A stretch of DNA of 64,000 nucleotides, taken from the NCBI GenBank assembly GCA_028023455.1, contig JAQFVV010012477.1, positions 372,001 through 436,000 on the forward strand. Direction: 5' to 3'. The notes below the pieces were generated by a model. That model was not told where the DNA came from. It saw only the letters and a program-made list of their open reading frames with translations, and made no database searches. The stretch is from Epiperipatus broadwayi. Taxonomy: Eukaryota; Onychophora; Udeonychophora; Euonychophora; Peripatidae. The position numbers were made by a program, and so were the translations under genes. Of this stretch, positions 39,456 to 51,500 are shown piece by piece (position 1 is the stretch's first letter; every line of letters starts with the position of its first letter).

Positions 39456-39885
39456 TAATAGTTAAAATAGTAGAACGTTTTCCATAAAATGTTGATCTCT
39501 AGTGCAAGCTATAATATTCAATAGATGCCAGAAGATTTATACATTTAAATCCCTGTCTAGTGCCTACTCAACCAATATCCCCACACTAGCTCTTAGATTT
39601 TGGTTGACACCAGTGAGAGCAATAGGTCAGAGAGCAATGCACTTAGATCATTGGATCTAATGCAATTCTTCAACAACAACCTTTTACTTATTTAGTCATC
39701 TTTAATGCAATGAGTTCAAATTGGAAACACAATTATGTCTTCAAACCAAGCTAATTTGCCTTTATAGCCACACAGATCTGAATACAGTTCAGTATTGATA
39801 TACTTTGGTATCTGTTATTTTATAATTATATTTGATAACATCTTTGGATATGATTGGAAGTAAACCATTAAAACATTTATTGACT
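39456..39885 (-). repeat. Subfamily B repeat, full-length diverged copy
   Basis: Plus-strand landmarks are CTAGTGCAAGCTATAATATT, CCAATATCCCCACACTAGC, CACCAGTGAGAGC and AATTTGCCTTTATAGCCAC. They are colinear with the 33.85-34.27 kb copy and in the same orientation. It lies 25 bases from another B pair. Confidence 0.7.
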
Positions 39886-39910
39886 ATCTTTTCTTTTACT
39901 TGCACTAGCT

Positions 39911-40412
39911 ACTAAAACAATAACAACTCTCTCCATAGAATAGAGCCACCAAGTGCAAGCTATAGTAATAAATAATTGTTGGAAGGTTTATGCAAATAAA
40001 TATCTATCTAATATCTACTCATCTTTTTATCTCCAGAATAGTTTCCAACTTACGGCTCTCTTCAAAATATGTAGATTTGGAACTGGGTTTAGAAATGTAT
40101 AGCTATACAGGCAAATTAACTTAGATTGAAGATATTATTGTGTGATTTCAATTTGCGCTATAACTTTATAATTGAATAAATCTAAAAAATCTAATAACCG
40201 GAGAGATGCATTAGATCTAAACATCTAGGTTTATTGCTCTCCAATTCATGGTTTGTCATTGATGACAAATTTAATCTAATACTTATTCTGGGGATATTGG
40301 ATTAGTAGGAATTAGATAGGGAGTTAAATGCACAAACCTTTTTCCATCTATTGATCTATAATTTGCACCAGGTAGCACTAATGTGTAGAGATTTTTGCTA
40401 CTATTTTAATAG
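39911..40412. repeat. Subfamily B repeats, inverted pair
   Basis: A minus-oriented partial copy (39911-40085) faces a plus-oriented copy (about 40078-40412). GCACCAGGTAGCACTAATG and its counterpart AGAGCCACCAAGTGCAAGC mark the two outer tails, and GATCTAAACATCTAG lies in the inner part. With the copy at 39.46 kb this makes three B copies in 950 bases. Confidence 0.7.
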
Positions 40413-40639
40413 CTAGTGGAAAGAATTCAGTTGGTAGTCATAGGATGTTTTAATGATTATTTAAAAGTTTTTTTGATAATAAAAGTAATTGCAATGTGAT
40501 TTAGAATTATAGGTATTATAAAATTATGGGCATGGCCAGCTCTAGTCATTTTGTGCATTACAAGCCTTCTTAATCATGTAAGACTAAAATGGAGAATAAA
40601 CTATTTTCAAATGAAATGTATAGAAACTTAATGTAATAA

Positions 40640-40955
40640 AAATGATTCTCATGATTGATATCATATACCTATTTAATATGTGTTGTTTAATTTATATTTT
40701 TTATATATCAGTATAATTAAAATTTATAAAGAACCAAAACAAATCCAACCAGACATAACCAATACAGTCTTATACCATACTTCAGAAACAGATTTAATCC
40801 ACCAGTGATAAAATTACTAAACTGTCTAAGGAAACCACAGAATGAATTGAATGTTATATGTACATATGAAATCTACTTATAATATATATCTTTTATCTAT
40901 ATTTTAATTAATAACTATTTTTTAATGTATACATTGTTTAACTTTTTTTATCATA
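40640..40955 (+). repeat. Family H repeat, copy 1
   Basis: TTGATATCATATACCTATTT (also at 46.12 kb) is followed by a segment with ACTTCAGAAAC, CCAGTGATAAAATT and AATGTATACATTGTTTA. Equivalents of these are at 46.9-47.17 kb. The element class is unknown, possibly a LINE 3' end. Confidence 0.45.
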
Positions 40956-40957
40956 AT

Positions 40958-41560
40958 CATGTGTGTCTGTTTATTATAATTAATCTTTGATATTTTTATG
41001 ATTGTTGTTAATTACTAATTTAATAATCAAATAATAATATCAATCGGTAATTTCCGATAGTAATCAAGAATATTTAAAATAAATAATACTGAGACTTATT
41101 TAATTGTTTGTGCATCATTCTCTCTATAATGTCATTTTAATGTCACATATCAATTTTTCACTGAACTTGAACATATGTGTCTGAACTAAGCAAAGCAAAA
41201 TCATTAGCATAATAACTATGATATTGTGGCAAGAAGATAGAATATTTATATACAGTCTTTCTAAAAAAAAGTAACATCCTGAATGTGGAATAACAAATTC
41301 ACACTCCATACATTCAAATAAAAATGTGATAATCTCTGAGATGAAATTTACTGCATCGTAACCAGGGCATATACTTATATACCTTTTATAAGCATTTATA
41401 TAAGAGACTGAATATTCAATCATCATCATCATCAAAATTTGTTTTTCATTAAATGTCAATATTTGGGTAAACTGATAAGATATAAATACTTTATGTATAC
41501 ATTGGAAGCAATATCTGTGCATTGGTATATGCATAAGTACCATTAGTATAAATACCATCG
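40958..41560. repeat. Family F repeat, copy 1 (contains the longest open frame)
   Basis: TGATATTTTTATGATTGTTG, TTTAATAATCAAATAATAAT, GCATCATTC, CATTCAAATAAA and ATCATCATCATCAAAATT occur in the same order as in the copy at 50.85 kb. A minus-strand frame of 144 codons (41124-41558) is the longest in the window, but the corresponding frame is broken and dissimilar in the other copy. I therefore read this as repeat DNA rather than a gene. Confidence 0.6.
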
Positions 41561-43539
41561 TAATTGTCAGAAAAATGATATCCCAATATATAAATGGTGC
41601 ATCAATGTGTACGCAAAATTATTAGGACACATGCTAATAAATACAAAATAAATAGGTAATTTGAAATGAGATCTGAGAGAAGCATGATATATATATAAAA
41701 TTGAAATAATAATAAATTAACAGATCATTAAAGCATGTTATTGGGGAAAAAGAGCAAATAAAAAGATAAATGAAGTGATAATGTAGCAACAGATGCAAAT
41801 ATAATGGTAATCTTGGAAAGGTACAATGTGAGGGTAAGGCTGATAAATAAAAATAATAGTATAAATATCAGTAATAGTAGTTGGTAATATTACTAGTAAT
41901 AGAATAAATTATTCAATGTTAACAAGACTTAGAATATGCAAAATGATATGGGTTGATAAAATGGCAAATGTAGAAACAGAAAATAAATCTAGTACCATGA
42001 AAATAATATAGACAATGTAGAAAAATAAAAAAAATTATTTAAAACCATGTGATGAGTAAAATAGTGACCTTGATGTAGTGTGTAGAGAAAATGTTAAAAG
42101 ATAATAAGAGAATCAGCTAATAATAAAAGATGTATTTAAGAAAATGAAAACACATAACAGATGTTATAAGAAATTAAAGAAATTCTGCAAGTAGTAATGA
42201 TAGCACTATAAAAAGCAAAAAAAAAAAAAAAAGAAATGAAGATTAAAAAACAACTTTTATTATAAGACATTATCAAACACTGAAAAGAAAATATTTTGAC
42301 AAGTAATAAAAAATTTCCAACAAAGCCAAATAGAATAGAAAGAGAAGCTACAGCACAGAATGAACAGAATACAATGCACAATGCAAAATATAGAAAGTAT
42401 GATAAATGTGCAGGGGATTGTAAAGAAAATAGTAATGAGAATAAATGAATTAAGGAATAATAACAGGATGAGAAATGAAAAATTAACAAGCAATATTCAA
42501 TAACAATGTACCACAGAAAGAAAAGAATTAAAAGATATCTGTTAAAAAACAATGTACAATATATTTATTGATTGGAAAAGATAGAGGACAACCATGAAAA
42601 ATGGGAAAAAACAAAAACTTTGAGAGAATATGGTTGGTTAAAAGGGTATCATATAATGGCAAATTCCATGGAAGGAAATAAGACTGAATTAAAAAACACC
42701 AGAAAGGATCAAGAACAAATACTGTTGTCATAATGAGGTATGTAAAATATTAAGAATAGAACATTTGGAAACTAGGATGGTAAATTACCCTTAGTACACT
42801 TTCAAGAAAGGTTCTTTATTTTAAATCCAATACCATAAGAAAATAAGATGGTTAAAGATCATAACACATTATGTGGTACATCTCAGGCATGGTAGAATTC
42901 TCTGCCCATGAAAGATAACTTTCAAATCGATAAAGAGGCATTATTAGGCAGTTATTAGACTGAGTAATATGAAAATGGTATTATGTATCAAGCCTCTCTG
43001 GAAAGATATATAACTATTGAAACATATATAACATTCTTCAGAATACAAGTGATCAAATTGAGAAGCTTAACTACTCATCCTTTGACTGAAGGTAAATCAA
43101 CATAGTAATAAGCATAAACACATTTCTTAAAGTAGAACATGTACTTATTGCCACTTTTCAGAAAACCATTGAATAGAAAGTTGTGCATCTGAAGGCACTA
43201 TATTTAAGCTGTCAACCAGCATAATTCTTATATAATAAAGAAAGTGAATTTATGAAAATAATATACAGTAAGTAGAAGTAAAATGAACAATGTATTAATG
43301 TAAATGACATATACAGATGATTTCCATAAAAAAGAAATAGAAAAAGTGCAAGTAGTATAGGAAAAATACATATCATAAGGCATGCATGAAGCGGCTCAGG
43401 TCCAAGACAACAATGTATTTCTGACAGATAATGAGATGAATCCCCATATTTAGATAATAATATTGGGATATGCAAAGGATAAAATAGAGGCAAAAACCAA
43501 AAGGGAAAGAAATTAACATAAAAAAATTAAATTAACTAG
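41561..43539. other. Purine-rich DNA upstream of a LINE remnant
   Basis: The plus strand is A- and G-rich with G in excess of C, the opposite of the 8.6-14.4 kb skew. Long minus-strand frames here (42136-42552 and neighbours) are Phe/Leu/Ser-rich mirror images of this composition. The sequence may be the degraded upstream part of the LINE that ends at 44.04 kb, but no domain is readable. Confidence 0.4.
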
Positions 43540-44040
43540 ATTCCTGAAACTGGCACCAACGTTTTTAGACTTCCTTCTTAAAATCACCCTCAGAAGCCTC
43601 CCCACCAGGACCTTCCAATGCTATCAAAGAAGATACAACATAGGCCCACTCTGCCCTATGTATAGAATACAGAAAGAAACCATTGAACACATCCTCAGGG
43701 AATGTGAAGCATAGAAATTCCTCAGGAGGCTTATTCAACAGTGGATCGTGGAGGAAACCCAACATTATATCACTTGCCAACATTATTCAAGGAGGTCATT
43801 TTGCTGAAATCTGGATAGCTACTTTCATGAATTTTGCCATTTGGATAGTCAGATATAATAAGACATTTGAAAGTGGAATGGCAATTGATCTGGAGGATTG
43901 CATGATAAAGACCATTGTGGAATTAAGAAAAAAAGATAAGTGGACAGCGAACAACATCTGGCAGATGACACATGGGAAAAGATATATTTTTGACAAATTG
44001 AACAGAGTACCACTGATCTAAGTCACATTGATTACAACCC
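43540..44040 (+). pseudogene. LINE 3' end with CCHC zinc-finger (zf-RVT type) remnant
   Basis: The frame at 43559 reads TFLDFLLKITLRSLPTR, then CYQRRYN, LCPMYRIQ and ETIEHILRECEA before a stop. This has the C-x2-C...H-x4-C spacing of the zinc-binding domain that follows the RT in several non-LTR retrotransposons, with the second Cys changed to Tyr. After a frameshift near 43.71 kb the open frame from 43683 continues with FAIWIVRYNKTFE and MIKTIVELRKKDKW, the usual W-x2-R-(Y/N)-N-K segment. The reverse transcriptase itself is not visible upstream. It is a different LINE from the RTE copies. Confidence 0.6.
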
Positions 44041-45576
44041 ATCTAAAACCAACCATCATAAGGAACTAACCAATGCTCAACAACTCATGCTTGATGACAC
44101 TTACTCATGTTGCATGTCTATACAGAATACATCAAAACTTGTAAACTGTTCATACATCACTGCCCCTATTGACCCAGATCAAGTTTTACATCTAATTTTG
44201 TCTCTATTTTGGCACTTAACCCCTTTATCTAAAGTTACCATCAATATATTTATTTCCCTTTTGACTGTTTTTAATGTAGATTATCATAGTAATAAATTTC
44301 TTTTGAAAGATAAAATTAAATTTTTATTTCATGCATAGAAATAAATATTCTAAATTTCAAATAGATATTGTCATCTCTGTTTGCAAAGGTAACTCTAAAT
44401 GAGAAAAACGACCTACTGTTTGATGAGCCTAGATCTGTTTCAAGAGGAGTAATTTCCAAAATATTTATATGAAGCAAAAAATGAGAAACCTAATCACAAT
44501 CTGTTTACAAAAGTAAAAAAGAAAGTCAAATAACTAAAATGGCTATTAAAGACATTCAGTGAAAGTCTGAGATAATATCCACTTTCTAGAAAAATAAAAA
44601 ATCACTAAAATATAAAATAAATTGTGAAATAATAATGATGCCTATGAAGAACTAAGTAAAATAAAAATAAAATAATCTTATTTGAGAAAGGTCAAATGAA
44701 GGCTTTTTTATGTGGAATATAATTTTAGCATCTTGAGAATAAGAATGTTGATGCATATTAGGAATAGGGAGGTGTGCGGGTATTGTCTCAGTTTTTCTTT
44801 CTGAATAATAAAGTAATGTATTGCCTAGAAATGAAGGTAAATAATAAATACTTTTTCTATAGGAATGTGCATTAATAGAACAAAATAGTTGGTTGTTGTA
44901 TCTGTCTCTATGATTTATTAAATATACATCAGTATGTGATTGAACAATTATGTGGGCATGATGACTATAATGTTTTACTTACACATCATTACTTCTAATT
45001 GTGTAAGGAGAGATGTCTATTTTTACATCAGCTATCTGTATGAGTTGAATTTCCAGAAATACTTTTTGATCTGACAGAAGGTCAGAAAAATAGTGTTAAT
45101 AGAGTTATTATTTTAAATTGTCAAATTGAATGTAGATGTGTGTATTGTAACACTGATATTTATTAATATATTCCAGGTTGCTTGTAGGAATTTATAATGG
45201 TTTTGCATGCAATTGACAAATGGTCTGGGAATGATACAGTATAAGCAATATCAGAAACAGCTAAAAGAAGCATAGATTTTCAATTATGTGTGAAAGAAGT
45301 TTAAAACAATGATTTAATTTGGATTTTTAGACATTAATAATCAATTGATAAAAGAAATTCAGGTTAAAATTTAAATAATGAAAAATAAAATGTTGATATC
45401 AATTTCTTAGTCTCATTATTTTAAAATTGATTACTGTGAAGTTTTTTAATTGACCAACTCTTGTCAAGTCATGCATTTCAAGCCCCCTTAACTCAAATAA
45501 TATTAAGGTGGGGGGGGGATAATGCAAATACTTTCAAATAAAATAAAACCAAATATAATGTATTAAAAAAGGTTTC
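44041..45576. other. AT-rich DNA with a G10 tract
   Basis: The first 300 bases may be the 3' untranslated part of the LINE above. A run of ten G sits at 45509-45518. Otherwise I see no gene or repeat. Confidence 0.5.
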
Positions 45577-45896
45577 CTCAAGAAGTATAATAACTACTCT
45601 TGCTTATTGCATTGCCAAATGTATACCATATAGTACTAAATTGTTCAAGCACTTTACTACTGTCACACAATGCTTTATTTAGAATTTTATATCTCCTAAC
45701 TTCAACTATTGTAATAGTAGAGGTTAGGAGGTATAAAGTTTGGAAGAACATTGCTGGGGCAATCAAAATTGTAAACTGTAAGTCAGGGTGGTAAATAAAG
45801 CATTGTGTAACAGCAGTAAAATGCTTGGACAATTTAGTATTGTATGGTATACATTTGACAATGCAATAAGAAACAGCAGTTATTATATTTCTTGAA
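45577..45896. repeat. Family I repeat, foldback copy
   Basis: Arms of about 104 bp (45577-45680 and 45791-45896) are reverse complements: TAATAACTACTCTTGCTTAT pairs with the mirrored segment ending in AGCAGTTATTATATTTC. An inner inverted repeat (CTCCTAACTTCAACTATTG with its partner GAGGTTAGGAG) closes the structure. A direct partial copy follows at 45.97 kb. Confidence 0.8.
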
Positions 45897-45965
45897 GAAG
45901 ATAAAGGAATACTGGAAATAAAGCTTGAATAAGAAGAAAGAAGAAACACTGATATAGATATATGA

Positions 45966-46110
45966 GGATTGTAATAATTGAGGTTAGGAGATATAAAGTT
46001 CTGAAGAAGATTTTTGGGGCAATTGAAACTGTAAACTCTAAGAAAGGATGGTAAATAAAGTATTGTGTAACAGTAGTAAAGTGCTTGGACAATGTAGTAT
46101 TAGATGGTAA
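45966..46110 (+). repeat. Family I repeat, partial direct copy
   Basis: GAGGTTAGGAGATATAAAGTT, CTGAAGAAGATTTTTGGGG and TAAAGTATTGTGTAACAGTA repeat the 45.71-45.85 kb segment in the same orientation. It stops exactly where a family H sequence begins. Confidence 0.75.
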
Positions 46111-46205
46111 AAAGATTTCTCTTAATTGATATCATATACCTATTTGAAAATGTATGGTTTAAATTTTATTTATGGTTATATCTTTATAATAAAATAACTA
46201 ATCAT
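46110..46205 (+). repeat. Family H repeat, partial copy
   Basis: TTGATATCATATACCTATTT and the A/T-rich segment after it match 40.64-40.72 kb. Confidence 0.45.
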
Positions 46206-46904
46206 AGAGAATTGTTTATAAAATCTGTAAATTTTTTTGTATGCTTAATGTGCTAAATTATGAAACAAAATTATTTTTTGTAACTTGTTGCAAATGTAAT
46301 TAAAAGTAAAACATAAAAAAAAAGAAAGAAAACCAAAAGAAAAAAAGGACACAAGGTTAATTAAGATTAATAATGGAGTTTTTTTTAAAAGTTAAGTTCA
46401 AAATAACCAATATATAATTACAATTAATTAAAGAATTAAGAAAAACAATTAATGGTAAATCATTGGAAAATGAAAAAGATTAAATAAAAAAAAGTTGTTG
46501 TTTTTTTTTTGGAGGGGGTTGCTCTTGTGAGTAAATGTTATAAAAAAGAAAGTAAAAAAGAAAACATTAACAACTTCTATAGAAAGAGAAAGTACATATT
46601 ACCTGCACCAAAGTTCTTTAAAAATTTTTAATTCTAGCTGCACAACTAACCTACATTGGCTAAGAAGACTGTACATAGTACTTTTCAGTATTCACTTAAA
46701 AGCCAGCCAGAATTATTTGAAATAAAATAAAAAAACAATATTGATTAAGTTCAGCTGATTGGTTCCAATCAGTTTCTTAGTTATATTATTTTTTCAACTT
46801 TCATGAAATGCCTAAAAAAGCCCAAAGACTGAGATGCTGAAACATAGCTTTTGCTTACAAAGAATTGCTTCCAGTAACCTGCATTTATATTAATCACATA
46901 TTTA
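46206..46904. other. AT-rich DNA with one transposon-like motif
   Basis: AAGCCCAAAGACTGAGATGC with GAAACATA close behind (46815-46850) resembles motifs seen near ends of some Penelope-like and LINE elements, but nothing coding is attached. Confidence 0.35.
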
Positions 46905-47170
46905 AACAAAAGATTCCTCAGAAACAATTAAAAAATCCAACAAAAATCAACCAGTGACATTATCATATTTCAGACCCAAACTTATCCTTGAGTGATAAAA
47001 TTGCAAATATTATATTTTAGTTTGAGTTAAAGCTTGTAATTTTAACATTAATCTATATAAAAAATGCAGTAGAAATTAAATTATATGAATATTTAAGAGG
47101 TCTCCTTAAAATACAAATACCATAGGGATATTTTAATAATACTTTTGTAATGTATACATTATTTACATTT
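46905..47170 (+). repeat. Family H repeat, copy 2
   Basis: ACCAGTGACATTATCATATT, TTCAGACCCAAACTTATCC, GAGTGATAAAATTG and AATGTATACATTATTTAC are colinear with 40.77-40.94 kb at moderate identity. Confidence 0.45.
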
Positions 47171-47279
47171 TTTATCTGTCCATTATTCATAAAACTTTAT
47201 TAATCTAATTTAAGTGTATATATTTACTAAGACAATAAAGCCAATTATTCAAGGTTTTAACAAGTTTATACATGTAGAT

Positions 47280-47396
47280 GATAACAATCAACCTTTTGGT
47301 TATCAACAATCTCAACCTGTTAAATGAGGTTGGTTGTCTTGACTACAGGTTGATATTGTTGATATTTTAAGTGTTGATTGTTATTAAGCATATATA
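47280..47396. repeat. Family E repeat, foldback copy
   Basis: GATAACAATCAACCTTTTGG with CAACAATCTCAACCTG (47280-47318) is mirrored by CAGGTTGATATTGTTGATAT with AAGTGTTGATTGTTATTAAG (47346-47386). The outer side ends in CATATATATAT, as in the single copies at 27.2 and 63.8 kb. Confidence 0.75.
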
Positions 47397-48040
47397 TATT
47401 GTAACCATATATTTTAGCATAAAATATAATAATTGATGTAACTAGTATAAAAAAATTTCTCTGTCTTCTTTGGTGATTTGATTGGCTTGATTTGCACTTT
47501 GAACAGATTACTCTCTTATATTATTTTAATAAATTTAAATTTGCTTCATTCCATATAGTAATTCGTATCATAATGTTTAACTTTTTAAAATTTTTGACAA
47601 CACATTTAATTTGGTAAAATAGTATTAAAAAATAATATTTTGTTTTATTTGTTTAAAATGATCTTAAAAATTATTTCATTTGAATTAACAAAACCATTTG
47701 TTCAATTAAAATAAATTATTAAAAATAAATACAGTAATTATGTAAGCGTCTCAATGTAAAAAAAGAAAAGAGTGCGAATTTAAGAGAAGATCGTCTGTTA
47801 GTTTGCTTTTGGAGGGAGGGAGAAAGAAAAGAGAATGGTAAAAAGGCAAATGGTGTAAATTTGATAAGCTTATTTTAAAATAGTTAACAAGTAAATGGAT
47901 TACCACAAATTTTCTATAAACGTAAAAATAATATTGTGGTATTTAATTATAAGATGAATTGCTAAATTTAAAAGTCTGTTCAAGTCGGCTGGCCAAGTGG
48001 ATCAAATCACCAGTAATAATTTCCCAATATTACATTTAAA

Positions 48041-48084
48041 ATGTCGGAGCTTCCCAGTTTAAAAGAATTAATTGCAAGAGTTTG
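48041..48084 (+). CDS. Candidate first coding exon, 14 codons plus splice donor
   Basis: ATGTCGGAGCTTCCC opens a frame reading MSELPSLKELIARV, and the exon ends TTTG before GTATGT, a near-ideal donor, leaving a phase-2 intron. The context before ATG (TTTAAA) is acceptable. A G- and GA-rich stretch 200-280 bases upstream (GGAGGGAGGGAGAAAG near 47812) could belong to the leader or promoter. The 2.7 kb downstream keep a G-over-C bias on the plus strand, as expected of a transcribed intron. I do not recognise the protein, and no second exon is identifiable. This is the best host-gene candidate here, but still a short motif-based call. Confidence 0.35.
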
Positions 48085-49280
48085 GTATGTTTTAAAATGT
48101 TTATTGTTCTACATTTTGGAAAAATTAAATAAGTATTTTAATTACAGAAGTTTTATAAATATGAAAATTTGCTTTTTAAAAAAGAAGAAGTTTAAATTAA
48201 AGTAAAATGTTAAAGTTATCAACATAGTTTAATATTTCCGTTTCTAATTCTAATAAAAAATATAGTATTGATTGATATTTAACTTTATAATGCCAGTAAT
48301 ATATTTGCTAGTTAATTTGTTTGCCATTTGGATAATAAACAGTCTTCAAATAATTGATCAAAGCTATTTTCTAATTTTATCGTCAGTTTGGAATGATTAA
48401 ATTAATTGCTGTAATTAGTATTCCTAGATTTAAGCGTGGATAAATAAATATTAACATGGATGTGATAAACTTGGAACATTTTAATAGAGAAATGTAGAGA
48501 TTAATAACTTATGAAAATCATTGTCATTTAAGTTCTGCGTGTCATATTTTTGAAATTGTTTCTTGTTTATGGAGCCACGTAAAATCGTTAATCTAATAGT
48601 GATTATAATAACTAACACAAATGGATAAAATTACATGTATGGAATTCAATTATAATTGTAGCTATTACTTCGTACATTTATTGTTCGACACATCGTACAT
48701 GGATTTCACGGATCATATTTGTCATTATAAAATGCTATACAATCTAATTTGTGACTCACACACCTGCTAAAATTCATATATTGAACTATAAAATGCTATA
48801 CATTTAATTTATATCACACACACACACCTCTTAGATTTTATGTATTTGATGAATAATTCATTACTTTAATTTTATCGTTATATGAACTTGCATGTGAAGT
48901 TCATAAGTTATATGTTATTAAGTTTAAATTAATAGGGGTTGAATAAAATACTTATTCAAGAGAACAGCGCTTGCGAAAGGGCTTGAAGGGTACTAAATGA
49001 ATTTATGAGATGTATCAATTTTTCATGAGGTATTTTGTGAGTCTTTCCAGATTTATATTCCTATGCTAATATTACTTATATTGCATTACACATGTTTTAT
49101 TTTAAGCAAGATAAGTTAGTACATTAGTTGTCCTGATTAGTGTAACATTTTATTATGCAAGAACCCACATTTGCTAAAGTGTTAGTGTTTTCCGAATGAT
49201 CAGAGTAACTGAGGAGGATGATTTTGCACTTTAATGTGAAGTAAATAGTAATGTTGTTTTTTTAATGTTAAAAGGCATTA

Positions 49281-49400
49281 ATCTGTGCTGGTGGTTAATC
49301 CGCAGATTATTTAATTGCCATTTTTGTATTTTACATTCATTCCAGTGCTGGTGGTTAATCCGCGGAATTGTGTAATTATACGTATTCTTTATGGTGGTGT
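49281..49400 (+). repeat. Tandem pair, period exactly 60 bp, with a conserved 19-mer
   Basis: GTGCTGGTGGTTAATCCGC occurs at 49285 and at 49345 with no mismatch, and the flanks (GATTATTTAATTG versus GAATTGTGTAATTA) are partly alike. A weaker third echo (TGGTGGTGTATAAACCCAC) follows near 49393. The repeated core is unusually GC-rich for this window. Confidence 0.8.
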
Positions 49401-50846
49401 ATAAACCCACAAAGCTTTTAGTGTTATTTAATTCCTATGTGTAGATGAATGCATCCACAGGAATGTGTTTTACTTCATAGATATAAGTTGGGCAAAGTAT
49501 TTTAGTTAATCTGCTAAATCATCTTCTTCCATTTGTAAGCATAATTAATAAGTTAGATCGTCAAATTGTAGCAGGACATTCTATTCAAGTTACTTCATAA
49601 TAATTAACTGTCGGTTGATTATTATTTACCGGAGTGTAAGTTTAAATTTTCATTTTATTTAATGATTGCATTATAGCCAAATCCTACAGATATAATATTA
49701 TTTATTATATTATTATAAGTTTACGGTATGGATTTATTGAATCTGGAAATGACGTTAAATATTTCATGAGTTGATGTTGAATTTAGTATAATTTGCTCAA
49801 GATTCATTATATCAAATTGAAATAAGGTATGATTAGGTTTTTAAAGCCATACCTATGATATGTTATTGAAGAAAGTCGATGGAATTATAATTTATTTATT
49901 TTATTTGTTTATTTATGTCTTTAATTATAACATTGGAATTAATTACTTATTATTCATAAATTTGTAAATAAAAGTTGATTTATAATTAAACTTACTGTGC
50001 CGTTGCTATGTGTCATTCTTAAATCAGAAATCATAAACCTTGGATAGAGCATACATTGAAGTACATACTATAGTCAACATGATATAAGAGTTTAATGATA
50101 TTTTGAGAAAACATTTGGATGCTTTTAGTCTTTGGTAGTTTATGATGTGTGTGGTACAATAAAATCCCATTTACCTTTTCCATCATTTTGGCTTTGCGTA
50201 GTTGATTCTAATACACAATACAAATTGATTATTAAACCTGTAAACAGATTTACCAAATAATGATAAGATTGAATATATTTACTTAACATTTTAAATTGTC
50301 ATTTGTCAGTATAAAAGAATCTCAGTGATATAGTAAACTATAAAAAAGAACCCAAGTATTTATGTTTATTTATTGCAAAGCTTTACCTGGACTAGCATTT
50401 GTATTAAAAATCATATAGATGGTTTAAAATTTCATAATATTATGTATTTCCACAAATTATGCCATCTTGTACATGGTCGGCCATCGGGTCTCATACAATA
50501 AAAATCGCAAATTAAGGTTTGTAACATAATCACATTGCACTTATAATTTGTTTGATGTATTTTATCACACTACTATGATAGGTCATCGCGGTACACCCTG
50601 GCTGCGATCAAATTAAATCATAAAAGTTTATGTTAGATCATTAGTTTGGTCTGTGGTAAGTTGCTCCAGATGTTTGTGTGGTCTTTGGTGCATAAAATAG
50701 ATAGCATAATATGCTTTTGGATACAGCTCTTAATAGCTGACAATGTGTAGTGGGAATTGATCAGTGATCGAGGTCACGATTCTCAGTGCACTTACGTTAC
50801 GTAGTTGGGACCACGAGATGGAGGGTTACAATATATATATAAATAT

Positions 50847-51500
50847 TAAATGTGTTTGCATATTTATAGTCTTTTTTGATATTTTTGTGATGTTTGTTAA
50901 TTTATTATTTTAATAATCAACTAATAATGTCTATAGATACTTTCTGAAATCAACTGAGATTATATAAAATAAATAATAATATGACTCATCTAATTATCTT
51001 TGCATCATTCGCTCAGGTGCCTCATCTTTGTAGCATAATATTGCCTCTTCATTGATCCTGAGCTCTTATATTCTAAGCTAAGCAAGCAATGCCAATACGA
51101 AGACAATGGTGACCATATTGTCAGAGTATAAAACATTCATATGTGTTTTTTGTAGAAGAAAATGGCTCCCAGGAAGTGGTTTAATGAAATTTAAATCCTG
51201 TCCATTCAAATAAATTATATGAGTAAATGTTGAGACTCTCTGAAATGGGATTGTGTGAATGATGATAAAGATATTTATCCAGAATATCTTAAATAATTTT
51301 TGTTTTCAGAATAATGATCACCATCATTATAATTCTTTTTTAATTGTCAACTCATCTTTGGGTAAATGGATGAGATATGTTCTTTTTTAGAAGAATTCAC
51401 AAAACATCATGCTAACATTATTCATACCTTGATATATGTATAGATATATGAATCACTACTGTATGGAGAATTTGGTAGTCTTATGAAATATGAATCATCA
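50847..51500. repeat. Family F repeat, copy 2
   Basis: It is colinear with 40.96-41.56 kb: GATATTTTTGTGATGTTTG, TTTAATAATCAACTAATAAT, GCATCATTCGCTC, CATTCAAATAAATTATATGA and ATCACCATCATTATAATT. A T-rich version of TTAAT-GTCAA follows the ATCATC motif in both. It begins just past the (AT)n that ends the preceding block. Confidence 0.6.

Larger units (their letters stand above)
47400..50830. mobile_element. Block with TGTAACC...GGTTACA ends in (AT)n, origin uncertain
   Basis: A 3.43-kb block starts TGTAACCATAT after (AT)n and ends GAGGGTTACA before (AT)n. It is free of the dispersed repeats found elsewhere, has more CpG (for example CATCGCGGTACACCC near 50584), and has G in excess of C (about 67 to 31 in six sampled lines). 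It contains the candidate exon at 48.04 kb. Either it is an inserted element with LTR-like ends or it is a host gene segment whose ends match by chance. I cannot decide. Confidence 0.3.

Noticed and set aside
41124-41558. Longest open frame in the window (144 codons, minus) as a gene
   Set aside because: It lies wholly in repeat family F, and the matching region of the second copy (50.85-51.50 kb) has a different, stop-filled reading, so the frame is not conserved.
42136-42552. 138-codon minus-strand frame, membrane-like
   Set aside because: Its Phe, Leu and Ser content is the mirror of an A/G-rich plus strand; no motif, and overlapping frames look the same.
45578-46092. Overlapping 64- to 123-codon frames near 45.6-46.1 kb
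   Set aside because: They arise because the region is an inverted repeat (family I): the same sequence is read in both directions.
46815-46850. Hammerhead-type ribozyme near AAGCCCAAAGACTGAGATGC...GAAACATA
   Set aside because: The CUGANGA core is not intact (CTGAGATG), and the flanking stems do not pair.
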